From positions 13,348,001 through 13,412,000 of the forward strand of contig JAKSXM010000040.1 in assembly GCA_022575985.1 (NCBI GenBank): a DNA stretch of 64,000 bases, written 5' to 3'. A program made the translations under genes and the position numbers. The notes under the pieces are model-generated. The model ran no database searches. It worked only from the letters and a program-made list of their open reading frames with translations, and had not been told where the DNA came from. Positions 1 to 9,502 of this stretch are shown here, piece by piece. This DNA comes from Anagrus nilaparvatae (Eukaryota > Arthropoda > Insecta > Hymenoptera > Mymaridae). Each line of letters begins with the position of its first letter. Position 1 is the first letter of the stretch.

Positions 1-1362
1 GTCGCGAAGCAAAATTATAAGATTAAAAGTAACCTCTTATCATTTAAAGATGCACTCCATATGTTGCCTGACTTTGAAGGCAAGGCTCAGAATCTTTTTA
101 GCTTCTGTAGATCTTTAGAAAATTTATTATTGTCCTATGGACCTGAATGCGAATCACATGTATTACAAATGCTCCCTCGAAAATTAAAGGGTAGGGCAGC
201 ACAGATTTTTGAAGGATCTGTGCTAAGCTACAACTGCCTACAAGATTTTATAAAAGCTTTGAAGCTCCAGTTCGGGGCTATGCAAGACGCCGACACAGTC
301 CGATCTAAATTATGGAATATTTCGCAATACGAAAATGAACCGGTGGAAGACTATGCACTACGGGTGCAACTTCTAGAACAAAAATTGATGACGATTTATG
401 AGGCATCAACCGAGCTCGACCAACACGAAAAAGATAGGAATAAAAAAAGGGCAAAACAAGATGCACTAGATAGTTTTATATTTGGGCTTAGGGAACCACC
501 TGAGTACAGGATATCGGCGAAAAATCCTAAATCCTTAGCAGGAGCAGTGAATTTTGCTATAAAATTAGAAGGGCGTGACGAAGCTGCTTCATATCGCGTA
601 AAAAAATCAAAAAGAAAATCAAAAAGTTCATTGATTAATAAAAATTATATTAATAATAATTCAGATTCTTCCGACGAAGAATTAAAAGAATATATTGTAA
701 GAGCCGCGACAGCAGTTAAAGTAAATTGCATATTTTGTAAGTCTACACTACACGAGGCCAAAACATGCCCGGGATTACCGAAAATTATTGATCTAATTCG
801 TTCATTAAATATAAATAATAATACAAATATTGTCAGTAGAAATCCAGACAATAGGGATAATAGCCAATTGGCTAATGCCAATTTAGTTAACCAATATGAC
901 AGAGAAAATCTTATGAATAATAGAATGGAAGAAAATAACAACCGAGAAAGATTTAATAATTTTAATGAAAATTCAAGACTAAATAATTTTAATGAAAATC
1001 CGAGATTTAATAATTTTCGCGGTTACAATCCTGAAAGGCAGTTTTTTCGAGGCTACAATAATAGAAACTACGGACCTCGATTATATGAAAATAATATGCG
1101 ATACTATGGTGGCAATAGAAATAATTTTAATCCTAATTTTAATTTGCGCCCAAATGTATTTCGAAATGTAAGAAACCCAACTCAAGGATATAGAAATACA
1201 AATTTTTCAATGAACAGAAATTATCAAAATCAAAACCGATACAATAATTATAATAATGAAAACCGAAATTTTAATCGCAATGTAAATGAACCTCGATTTT
1301 CAAATGAAAGAAAAAATATTAGATATAATAATTTTCAAAAAGACACTAAGGATTTAAACTAA
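1..1362 (+). CDS. gag: Gag polyprotein of element A, 5' partial
   Basis: The reading frame is open from base 1 through the UAA at 1360-1362. The first ATG at 61 is internal, because the upstream codons align with the homologous Gag of element B (58482-60242). A retrotransposon capsid-type helical domain covers about codons 20-200. It is followed by one CCHC zinc knuckle (C-x2-C-x4-H-x4-C, CIFCKSTLHEAKTC, near 730-770) and a long Asn/Arg-rich basic tail with repeated NNFN and RFNN units, which probably binds RNA. Gag forms the particle and packages element RNA. No internal stop is seen in the visible part, so gag is better preserved than pol in this copy. Pol follows in the -1 frame through the site at 1353-1392. 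Confidence 0.88.
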   Translation, partial: VAKQNYKIKSNLLSFKDALHMLPDFEGKAQNLFSFCRSLENLLLSYGPECESHVLQMLPRKLKGRAAQIFEGSVLSYNCLQDFIKALKLQFGAMQDADTVRSKLWNISQYENEPVEDYALRVQLLEQKLMTIYEASTELDQHEKDRNKKRAKQDALDSFIFGLREPPEYRISAKNPKSLAGAVNFAIKLEGRDEAASYRVKKSKRKSKSSLINKNYINNNSDSSDEELKEYIVRAATAVKVNCIFCKSTLHEAKTCPGLPKIIDLIRSLNINNNTNIVSRNPDNRDNSQLANANLVNQYDRENLMNNRMEENNNRERFNNFNENSRLNNFNENPRFNNFRGYNPERQFFRGYNNRNYGPRLYENNMRYYGGNRNNFNPNFNLRPNVFRNVRNPTQGYRNTNFSMNRNYQNQNRYNNYNNENRNFNRNVNEPRFSNERKNIRYNNFQKDTKDLN

Positions 1363-1392
1363 ATAAGAGCCCAATTTCGGGTGAAATTGGGC
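1353..1392 (+). promoter_or_regulatory. gag-pol -1 ribosomal frameshift site (slippery heptamer plus hairpin)
   Basis: Seen: U UUA AAC at 1353-1359 in the gag reading frame, the gag stop UAA at 1360-1362, then a perfect 10-bp hairpin with arms GCCCAATTTC (1369-1378) and GAAATTGGGC (1383-1392) and loop GGGT. Pol (codon starts at positions divisible by 3) is in the -1 frame relative to gag and has no stop between the heptamer and the protease ORF. U UUA AAC is a classical highly slippery heptamer in other -1 frameshifting systems. The same arrangement recurs in element B at 60233-60271 with compensating stem changes. Confidence 0.85.
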
Positions 1393-3029
1393 AATATTTT
1401 GCTAAAGATATAATTATTAATAAAAATAGTAACGTAAGCGTAGAAGAACCGAACAAAACTAATAATATAAAAATTAAAGAATCTAAACAGGAACCACACC
1501 CTAAGAAAATAATCAATAATCAGAACAACCCACAAAATGGCGGACCTATGAAAAATAAAAATAATAAATCACACCTCCAGAACACACCTAAAATAAACTT
1601 TGAGAAACCACGCCCCATAGAAATCGATGAAATGGAAGGAAAGGTAACTAAGTGTTCCTCCCTTGGGGATAATATTAATATTTGTCACCCCTTGATAAAA
1701 ACAGAAAGGGAGACGAAGGAATTTTTTCCCAGGGAAAGAAACAATAGCTGGCACCCTTCAAATGAAACAGATGGTAATATAACAAAGGGTCCCAACCATA
1801 GAAATAAAATCAATACCCAACGGTCTTTAGAAAAAAGAGCAACAATAGAAACGAATTCATCCCTCAAGAATGAGAACAATAGCTTAAATCCTTCTGTGAA
1901 AACAGATGGCAAACTAACAAAGGGTCTTTCCCTTAAGGATAAAATCAATAACCAAAATTCCCCTATAAGAAATATAACAATAGGAACAAAGAATTTAACC
2001 GTTAACAATGAGAACAATAGATTGCACCCCTCGAAAGAAGCAAGTACGATAATAACAAGGGTCGAACCCTTCAAAATAAGAAACAACGAATTTCACCCTC
2101 CGGAAAGGACAGATGTTTTAAAAAATAAGGGTCCATCCCCTAGGAATAAAGTCAATGAACTTTTTCCCTTAGTAAAACCGTTAACAATAGAAAATAAATA
2201 TTCTCCCTTCTTAGACACAAACAATAGCCAGAACCCTTCAGAGAAAAACGGAGACACGACAACAGGGAATTTCCCCTCTATTTTTACAACTAGAGAATTT
2301 CACCCCAAGGATAAGTTTAACAAACTCTTCCCTCGTGAGAATATTACAGTAGTAGGGATGGAAGAAAAAACTTGCATACAACAAAATACAAAAATCAATA
2401 ATCCTGCTTTTGCGCATAAACGAAATTCCGAGATTCAAGGATGTGATAATAAGTATAATGCTGATATTTCCAAAGACATAGATATTACAACTAAAAAAGT
2501 TTTTCTAGCTAACTCAAAAAGAATACCTCCTATAATTACACTTAACAGCCCAAATTTAATATCAGGTAAGGCTGAATTTTTTATAGATACAGGTTCACAA
2601 ATTAGTCTAATTAAAAGTTCTGCAATCAAAGACTCTACTTATATAAATAGAAACTCAATCGTTAGAATTTGTAGTATAACTAACGATTATGAATATACAA
2701 AAGGCGAGGTTACAATTTATCTTGAAGATTTACCTTGTAAGCTACATGTCATCGACGATGTATTTTGCATGGACACTCCGGGTCTTTTAGGCTTGGATAT
2801 CCTCGAAAAATATAAAGGCAAAATTGACATTGCAAACATGCAAATTCACTTAGGACCACATTCTATACCGTTTAGAGAAAAAGAAAAATTTTTAATTCAA
2901 CCAAACTCTAAACAAATTATTTATGCAAATATTTTAAACCCTGATCTTAAAGAAGGTTATGTACCTGAACAAAATATTCATCCAGACTTATTTCTTGGGG
3001 AAGCGAAAATGAAAATGGAAAGGCTTTAA
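1356..3029 (+). pseudogene. pol: pol of element A, 5' part: low-complexity linker and aspartic protease
   Basis: The frame is entered by -1 frameshifting at 1353-1359; an ATG at 1548 opens the longest ATG-started part. Roughly codons 70-390 are a hydrophilic linker with loosely repeated blocks (for example NNSLNPS and NNRLHPS with spaced TDG and KG motifs), much longer than the matching segment in element B. The aspartic protease follows, with the catalytic DTG in FFIDTGSQISLIK (near 2578-2615) and a hydrophobic GLLGLDIL flap/core motif near 2785. The protease would mature Gag-Pol. The ORF ends at a stop at 3027-3029. Element B shows that the frame should run on into RT, so small indels near 3010-3025 broke it. 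Confidence 0.8.
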
Positions 3030-3031
3030 TT

Positions 3032-3889
3032 ATGTGTATAAATACTTCAGATCGGGAAATAAAAATTAATACACCCTCAATAGCATTAGAGGAATTTGAC
3101 CAAACTTTAGAAGAATATAATGGAGCCGAAATAATTAATGAAAAAACGGAGGAAGATTCAAATAGAGACCAACTGGTAAATACCGTATTTGATTTGCTAT
3201 ACAAGGAAGATTTGAGTAAGGAAGAAGTAAACCATGTACGCAAGTTGATAGAAAAATATGCAGAAATTTTTTATTTTGACGGTAGACCATTCACACAAAC
3301 AAATGTTTTGGAGCACGTAATCGAAGTCACATCAGAGGTGCCAATCAAGTGTAAGCAGTACAGAATGGCCCATGCGGCGCAAGAAGCCCTAGAAAAGAAC
3401 TTAAAAAAATATTTAGAGTTAGGAATAGTTACAGATTTTCGCGAACTTAACAAAATTAACGTGGGTCAGGTTTATCCTTTGATACAGCCATATGACATTT
3501 TGGACGCTGCGTCTTCTGCAAAATATGTTAGTTTGGTGGATTGTGCGCTTGCCTTTTTTCAGGTGCCACTGGCGCACTCTAGCAGAAAATATACAGCTTT
3601 CAATGCCCCAAATGGTCACTTTGAATTTTGCTCCATGACCATGGAAGCGTCTGGGTCAGCTCAAACATGGTGTAGATTAATGGATTTAGTACTAGAAGGA
3701 CTATTAGGTCACGGAGTATATGTGTATTTAGACGTCATAGTGATTTATTCTAAGTCATTGGAAGAACATGAAAAACTTTGCACAGAAGTATTTGAAAGGA
3801 TTAAAAATGCTAAAATATTATTAGATCCCAAGAAATGTATGTTTTTGCGAAAAGAACAGGCACATTCTCGGGCACATAGTCGGAAATAA
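3032..3889 (+). pseudogene. pol: pol of element A, reverse transcriptase segment, damaged
   Basis: This Ty3/gypsy-type reverse transcriptase lies in a frame shifted from the protease part. The TDFRELNK motif, a catalytic Asp in VDCALAFFQ, and thumb motifs such as LDPKKCMFL are recognisable. Against element B, about 30 residues are missing between LELGIV and TDFRELNK, removing conserved fingers residues. The YLDD box reads YLDV, losing one metal-binding Asp. The ORF ends after a frame change near 3858; downstream similarity (LGHIVG and onward) continues in another frame. The enzyme from this copy should be inactive. Confidence 0.85.
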
Positions 3890-5351
3890 CCAATTAAAGC
3901 CTAATCCTGAAAAAATAGCAGCAGTAAAAAATTACCCAGTCCCCAATACGCTAAAAAAAGTAAGAGCTTTCTGCGGCCTCTGTTCTTTCTATAGGAGATA
4001 TATTAAAAACTTCTCTACGATTGCTAAACCACTATCAGACCTCTTAAAAAAGGATCAGAAATTTATCTGGGGGGAAGATCAACAAAAAGCTTTTGAAACT
4101 TTAAAAGAAAAATTATGTTCAGAGCCAGTTCTGGCTACACCAATTTATTCCGAGCCATTTAGTATTACAGTCGATTCTTCAGACTATGGGATTGGTGCCG
4201 TTTTGGAGCAATTAGATGAGGACAATAAACCACGTGTAATAGCCTATGCCTCACGATTATTGAAGAAAAATGAATTAGCGCTCTCAGTATATCTGAAAGA
4301 ACTCAGTGCGATTATTTTCGGCATACAACAGTTTCGTCCATATGTATTTGGTACACATTTTACCGTGTACACAGATCACCAGCCTCTAGTTTTTATTAAA
4401 TCTAGGAAAAACACAAATTTAACAGCTTGTAACTTAGCGTCAAAATTAACAGGATACGATTTTGACATTGTTTATAAAGCAGGAAGGACAAATGTAGTAG
4501 CCGACGCCCTTTCGAGAAATTTCCCAATTGAGAATAACCAAGAAAACCCTGAAATGTCAAGACTCGAATTATTAAAGAAAGCAGAAGAAGCTAATTTCGT
4601 GGACTCAGCATCTACAGATAGTACAGATTTTAAAATTCGCAAAATTCGAGCGACAAGAGAAATAGGAGGTAACAAAGAGGCCTGGGAAGACAACGATTCA
4701 TCAGACGAAGATTATGTACCTAAAAAATATAAACCTAACAATATAAATATTAAAGAAAATAATAGAGTAACAAGAAGTATGAATAAAAGTAAAGTAAATG
4801 AACAAGTCGTAACAGAAAAAGCTAAGAAACCAACTAAACCTAACGCGCAAAAGAAAATTACTCCAGATAAAACAAACGTTCCGTCGAAAGAAAAAGTTGT
4901 CGAATTAAATGAATTAATATTGTCAAGACAACCAAAAGTAATTTTAAATCGATTACCAAATGATATGTTACCCCAATCCCCGAAAAAGCGGAAATCAAAT
5001 GAAATTCTACAAGGTAGCCCTAAGAAGCGTATTATAATTACTGAGGAAACTAAATTAAAAAAGAAGCCTGAAAAAATTTTAAGACGAAAGTCAAAAGAAA
5101 TTGTAACAAATTCCCCGAGGAAACAAAACCCGGATTCAGATAAGATAAATTTAACAGAACCAAAACTGGTCATGAAGGAACCTAAATTAATTTTAGAAAG
5201 ATTACCGAAAGAATATATTAATGAGAAATTACGTAGACAAAAGAATATAAACAATAGTATAAATATTATAAATGATAAGTTCAAGAAAAATTTGAATAAT
5301 AATATGAATAAGAATAAAACAAAAAATGATAGTAATTTTGTAATATTTTGA
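3864..5351 (+). pseudogene. pol: pol of element A, RT connection, RNase H and basic linker
   Basis: From about 3864 this frame matches the thumb, connection and RNase H of element B: FCGLCSFYRRYIKNF, then VDSSDYGIG with the first RNase H Asp, a Glu in VYLKELSAI, the TDH motif, and ADALSRN at the RNase H end. After about 4550 comes a Lys/Arg/Asn-rich linker with repeated blocks resembling PKVILNRLP and PKLILERLP, a repeat type also present in the linker of element B. The last codons (from 5339) come from the nested BEL/Pao LTR, which supplies the stop. In element B the linker continues directly to the OTU domain. Confidence 0.83.
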
Positions 5352-5734
5352 AGGAAATATTGAGGAAAATTGTAAGGAAATTGGGTTTGGTGAAAATTAA
5401 TAAATGAATCACTTGTTTAATCAATATATAGTTAATTATTAAAATCACTGGTTTGAATAAATTACATATAAATAAATAAATTTTAGAGTAGCGGACTGTA
5501 TAAAGAATGTTAATTGAAAAACTGGCGTTTGAGAAAAATAACTGAATTTAATTTTATGATAATTTGACACGCCGGGCGGCACATGGTTTTTGATTTGATT
5601 TTACGAATAATTGAATAAGTTTAAGGCGCGAGGGCCGACCACAGAATGAGAGCGACGTATTCGCATGAAACGGTTTTATAGAACCGGTGAAATTTTAACA
5701 TAAGAGAAGGGGCCATAAAACGGGGGGCCGATAA
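5339..5734 (-). repeat. BEL/Pao LTR (3' LTR in element orientation)
   Basis: This is a direct repeat of 7979-8374 at a constant offset of 2640 bases, with a single substitution seen. Both copies contain a short GC-rich block ending CGGGGGGCCGATAA, unusual in this AT-rich window. Confidence 0.9.
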
Positions 5735-5934
5735 TATTAAGTTTGTTGAAAATAAAATGAGTTGATACATTAATTGAAAGTTGAATTAAATTTGACGCGT
5801 GATTCTATACAATGCTATGTTTGAATGTATTTTACATGACTTATTCAAAAATTAATTAAGTTGTAAGTTTAATTAACATTTGAAAAGAAAAAAGAGAAAA
5901 AACTTAATTAATTTTTTACAGTGTTAATTTGAGT

Positions 5935-6243
5935 TTAGTATGATGTTGAAACTGGACCGCCCGCCGTGAACTGACCCACGTCTGGAACGCCACGTTGGTT
6001 GGAACAGGTTTCTGAGTTGGTTGCTGTTGGAGCTGAAGAGGTTGCCGCTATTGGAGCCGCTGAGATTGCCGCTATTGGAGCTGCTGAGATTGCCGCTATT
6101 GGAGCCGCTGAAGATGCTGCTATTGGAGCTGCTGAGGTTGCCGCTATTGGAGCCGCTGAAGATGCTGCTATTGGAGCCGCTGAGCTTGCTGATATTGGAG
6201 CCGCTGAATTGTCACTGGTGGAGCAGACTATGATGTTGCTCAC
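5935..6243 (-). other. Ala-rich repeat frame following the BEL/Pao gag
   Basis: This is an open minus-strand frame overlapping the 3' end of gag in a different phase. It encodes about eight repeats of the type SAAPIAA (DNA period about 18-27 bases, 6040-6215), then a short unrelated tail. It has no catalytic motif. It could be a C-terminal extension reached by frameshifting after the zinc knuckles, or simply an expanded minisatellite left where pol was deleted. The plus-strand ORFs over the same stretch are reflections of the repeat. Confidence 0.4.
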
Positions 6244-7363
6244 CGCATGAGGAACAGGTTCGCTTGGATGGGCATTTATTTGGCTGGTGTCCAGGCCCCA
6301 AGCAGTTGTAACAGGTACCTGGATAAGATGTCATCAGCTTACGTCGTTGTTGTACATCCATCTGCAGGAACTTGGAGCACTTGGATAAGTAGTGAAATTC
6401 CCCGCTGCAGAGTGGACAGCTTGGCGTAGATCTGTTGTTGGAATTTGAAGAGCCCTGAGTGTGGCTGGTTGAACCGCTGGAGGCTTGGGCAGCATCATGA
6501 GTTCTGGCACGGTTCTCCAGGAAGTCAGTCAGCTGCTCGTGCGTCGAGAAGATGTCGTCTGCTTCCCTGAATTTCTCCCAGTCGCTGCGTGTAACGTAGT
6601 CAAGCTTGGAAACCATCAGCTGCACAAACCAGGCATCCCAATGATTGACTGGCTGGTCCAGACCACGAAGAGCCCTGATGCTTTCCTCGAAGGTGTCTAG
6701 AAGTCGTGTGATGTCTCCGGTGACCTTGGCATTGACGGCAGGAGCTGAAATCAAATGTGACAGGTGCGTGCTGAGCCTGATACGTTTGTTGTCGTATCGA
6801 CGTGTGAGTGTGTCCCATGCTACTTGAAAGTTGGCGCTGGTGAGCTGAAGATTGCTGTATCGCCTGGCAGCGTCACCCTGAAGAGAGGCCAAGAGATGTT
6901 GAAGTTTGACAGCTGGTGCGAGGTTGTCATCGTCGACTATCCTGGCTCTGAAGATTTCCTTGAAGGAGTCCCAGTTGTGCTGAGTCCCGTCGAAGGTTGG
7001 AAGTGGTATTTTAGGCAGCGATGTGTGAATGATGCTGTGCGCTACCGGTTGTGGTGTTGTTGGCGTTGATTTCTTGGAGATGGCGTCGTTGAGAAAACTT
7101 GAAGCCTCGACGTAGCTTTCCTCGACCTCTAAAAATTGATTTTTTTTAAAGTAGGATGTGTCTTTTAAATTATGTTCAAAATGTCGCAGCTCTCGGTGTC
7201 TGTCACGAAAGCTAACCCAATATTCTTTCAGTAGTTCTTTTCTACTTATTAAAATAGATAACGTTGGACTTTCTCCCCCATCAAGTTTAGAATTTTTAAT
7301 GAAGTTAATAATCAAATTCCCGTCGGTAACTTGATCAATTAAAAGATCATCTGGTTCTGTCAT
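6212..7363 (-). CDS. gag: BEL/Pao Gag (DUF1759-type) with zinc knuckles
   Basis: This 383-residue protein starts at an ATG at 7361-7363. Residues about 110-290 contain the conserved BEL/Pao gag block with LPTFDG, W-x-F-x-x-x-F, a leucine-rich helix followed by GDAARRY, and W-x-x-L-x-x-RYDN. C-terminal motifs are CPLCSGEFHYLSKC and CYNCLGPGHQPNKC (both CCHC, C-x2-C-x4-H-x4-C) and a final CSSCGEQHH partial knuckle. It ends at TGA. In autonomous BEL/Pao elements Gag is fused to a full pol; here only the Ala-rich frame follows before the LTR. No disabling change is seen in gag itself, so it could still form particles. Confidence 0.88.
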   Translation of the reverse strand: MTEPDDLLIDQVTDGNLIINFIKNSKLDGGESPTLSILISRKELLKEYWVSFRDRHRELRHFEHNLKDTSYFKKNQFLEVEESYVEASSFLNDAISKKSTPTTPQPVAHSIIHTSLPKIPLPTFDGTQHNWDSFKEIFRARIVDDDNLAPAVKLQHLLASLQGDAARRYSNLQLTSANFQVAWDTLTRRYDNKRIRLSTHLSHLISAPAVNAKVTGDITRLLDTFEESIRALRGLDQPVNHWDAWFVQLMVSKLDYVTRSDWEKFREADDIFSTHEQLTDFLENRARTHDAAQASSGSTSHTQGSSNSNNRSTPSCPLCSGEFHYLSKCSKFLQMDVQQRRKLMTSYPGTCYNCLGPGHQPNKCPSKRTCSSCGEQHHSLLHQ

Positions 7364-7978
7364 CTTAGTTGTAAGTTAAGAGAAAGAAAGATAATACCTT
7401 GTATGCTGGATCAAAATTACCCAACGTTGTAGAAATTTGAAGTGCCTGAAGAGCAGCAACCATTCATGCGTCTGTGGCTGGCAGTGAAAGTGAAGTTGAC
7501 TTGCTTGCAGTTGACTTGGTGGGGAGAGAAATTGCTGTCTGTGGTAGGAGAGTTGATGATGACGTCGTCTGTGGTAGCGTGCGCTGATTTTTGAATTGAG
7601 AGGGGAGCCTCGTTACTCGCCCTTCTCTCTTCTTGAATTTAATGATGGCGGCTTCTGCCGATTTCTGAGCTCCTGATACACAGGGCTTACCCACGTGGTA
7701 ATTTATGTATGAAAAATGCGGTGCACTAGGTCCTGTAGTGCACTTAACCCTTTTTTTTGACACTTGGTAAATTTGATATTGTATTTTTTGCACAACACTG
7801 AATTATGAAAACTTTTTCACTTTGATTTTTTTTTTTTTATATATATGGCACTTGATTATGTTAATGATTATCACGTGTTGAGCACTTTTTTGTATCCGTT
7901 TTTTTACGCACAATCCTTGCTCGAATTCGCACGTTTTTTCGCGATTATTGTTCTTTTCATCCGGCGAGACACTGACCA
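7364..7978 (-). promoter_or_regulatory. BEL/Pao leader with candidate primer-binding site
   Basis: This is the untranslated leader between the 5' LTR (7979-8374, element orientation) and gag. Directly inside the LTR the element strand reads TGGTCAGTGTCTCGCCGG (7978 down to 7961). It starts with TGG, as expected for a primer-binding site complementary to a tRNA 3' end; the tRNA was not identified. A 109-codon minus frame at 7464-7793 is rich in Ser/Thr/Pro and looks incidental. Confidence 0.5.
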
Positions 7979-8374
7979 TGTAATATTTTGAAGGAAATAT
8001 TGAGGAAAATTGTAAGGAAATTGGGTTTGGTGAAAATTAATAAATGAATCACTTGTTTAATCAATATATAGTTAATTATTAAAATCACTGGTTTGAATAA
8101 ATTACATATAAATAAATAAATTTTAGAGTAGCGGACTGTATAAAGAATGTTAATTGAAAAACTGGCGTTTGAGAAAAATAACTGAATTTAATTTTATGAT
8201 AATTTGACACGCCGGGCGGCACATGGTTTTTGATTTGATTTTACGAATAATTGAATAAGTTTAAGGCGCGAGGGCCGACCACAGAATGAGAGCGACGTAT
8301 GCGCATGAAACGGTTTTATAGAACCGGTGAAATTTTAACATAAGAGAAGGGGCCATAAAACGGGGGGCCGATAA
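7979..8374 (-). repeat. BEL/Pao LTR (5' LTR in element orientation)
   Basis: This copy is nearly identical to 5339-5734. In element orientation it precedes the primer-binding-site-like TGG and the gag leader. Confidence 0.9.
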
Positions 8375-8422
8375 ATTAAATAATTACAATATCGCGTAAG
8401 ACTTTACTTACCGCGAATTTAA

Positions 8423-9499
8423 ATGAAAAAATACAAAAATATGATTTTTAAGCTATTGGCCGCAACAAATTTAAAAATTAATGAAACACAGGATGTCATA
8501 GAAAACGAATCAGAATCATATTTCCAATTACTGTTTCCCGAAGATAATTTATATCATCAAGGTACTTACGATGTCACTATTAAAGGAGAGAAATACGGGG
8601 ATAATGAAATTATAAACATTGAATTAATAACCCATAAGAATAAAAATATTAATCTAGGAAATAAAAATATAAATAATATGAAAGATAATAAAAAAAGAAT
8701 AAATGAAATGAATAATAATGAGAATAATAATAAGTTGGATTTAATAAATAATAAAAATATTAATAAAGAAAATGATTCATGCAAAAAGAAAGTTACAATA
8801 AATGAGAAAAATAATGAAAATATAGAAATTATGGAAGAAACTGAGGATTATAGTGATATGGAAATAGAGGAAATTCAGACAAGAAATGAGAATAATGATT
8901 TTTACTTTCCATGGTACGTACAAGCATATGATTGTGCTGAAAATATTGATCTTGTAAGATGTACTAAAGTTGATGAGACGGGAAATTGTTTATTTGATAG
9001 TCTGATAATTTTAACTGGTTTAAATATGAATAATAGGGAATTAAGAGATATATTAAAACAAAGTAATACGATACAGTTATGCGAAAAACCAGACAAGGCT
9101 TATGTGATATTGAATTCAGATACAGCGTGGGGAAATAAAGATATTATATATATATTTTCCGAAGACTTGAATCAGAATATTTGCGTACACATTTATGATA
9201 ACAAAAAAAACAGTGAGGGTAAAACAACGATTACATTTGCTCACTACAAAGCTAATGACACGAACGATTATATCCCCCTACACCTGAAAGGAAGTCATTA
9301 CACCCCATTATTGAAAATAGATGAAATAGATAATTATAACATTGATACAGAAATACAAAATATAATTAGGGAAATTAGAGCTAACAAAAATCATGAAGTC
9401 CCGAGAATAACAGAAATTCCTATTGACTATAAAGTTAATAAAGGAAGTCGTCCCCGTAGGAAGCCACCGTGGCGCAATAATGATATAGAAATGTTATGA
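8423..9499 (+). CDS. pol of element A, OTU-like cysteine protease domain
   Basis: This 358-codon frame continues pol after the nested insertion. Residues about 1-55 match the LLFPEDNLYHQGTYD segment that also precedes the OTU region in element B. A basic Asn/Lys-rich stretch follows. Residues about 165-300 look like an OTU fold: D184-E-T-G-N-C189 (catalytic Cys in the classical D-x-x-G-N-C-L-F box), a mid-domain W-G-x-x-D-I-I-Y-I-F-S segment then NICVHIYD, and the His292-Tyr of GSHYTPLL as the partner histidine. OTU enzymes remove ubiquitin or ubiquitin-like proteins. The catalytic Cys and His are intact here. An in-frame TGA (9497-9499) separates it from the macro/integrase frame. Residues are seen; activity is inferred. 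Confidence 0.72.
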   Translation: MKKYKNMIFKLLAATNLKINETQDVIENESESYFQLLFPEDNLYHQGTYDVTIKGEKYGDNEIINIELITHKNKNINLGNKNINNMKDNKKRINEMNNNENNNKLDLINNKNINKENDSCKKKVTINEKNNENIEIMEETEDYSDMEIEEIQTRNENNDFYFPWYVQAYDCAENIDLVRCTKVDETGNCLFDSLIILTGLNMNNRELRDILKQSNTIQLCEKPDKAYVILNSDTAWGNKDIIYIFSEDLNQNICVHIYDNKKNSEGKTTITFAHYKANDTNDYIPLHLKGSHYTPLLKIDEIDNYNIDTEIQNIIREIRANKNHEVPRITEIPIDYKVNKGSRPRRKPPWRNNDIEML

Positions 9500-9502
9500 T
9501 CT

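Larger units (their letters stand above)
5339..8374 (-). mobile_element. Nested BEL/Pao-type LTR retroelement, internally deleted
   Basis: Two direct repeats of about 396 bp (5339-5734 and 7979-8374) flank 2.2 kb containing a minus-strand gag and no RT or integrase. I see one mismatch between the repeats (t at 5661, g at 8301), so the insertion is young. It interrupts element A between the RNase H linker and the OTU domain. The outer border reads TG on the plus strand (CA end on the element strand). The other LTR end is not a clean TG/CA, and I did not find a perfect target-site duplication (left flank ends AATTT, right flank begins near AATTA). Lacking pol, it would need enzymes supplied in trans. 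Confidence 0.88.

Noticed and set aside
4712..5284. 190-codon minus-strand hydrophobic ORF
   Set aside because: Antisense of the Lys/Asn-rich pol linker; its hydrophobicity is a composition effect.
5735..5934. Polypurine tract for the nested BEL/Pao element
   Set aside because: No clear purine run adjoins the LTR in element orientation, so none is annotated.
5999..6250. Plus-strand Ala/Glu and Leu/Pro repeat ORFs
   Set aside because: Antisense reflections of the minus-strand repeat at the end of the BEL/Pao gag.
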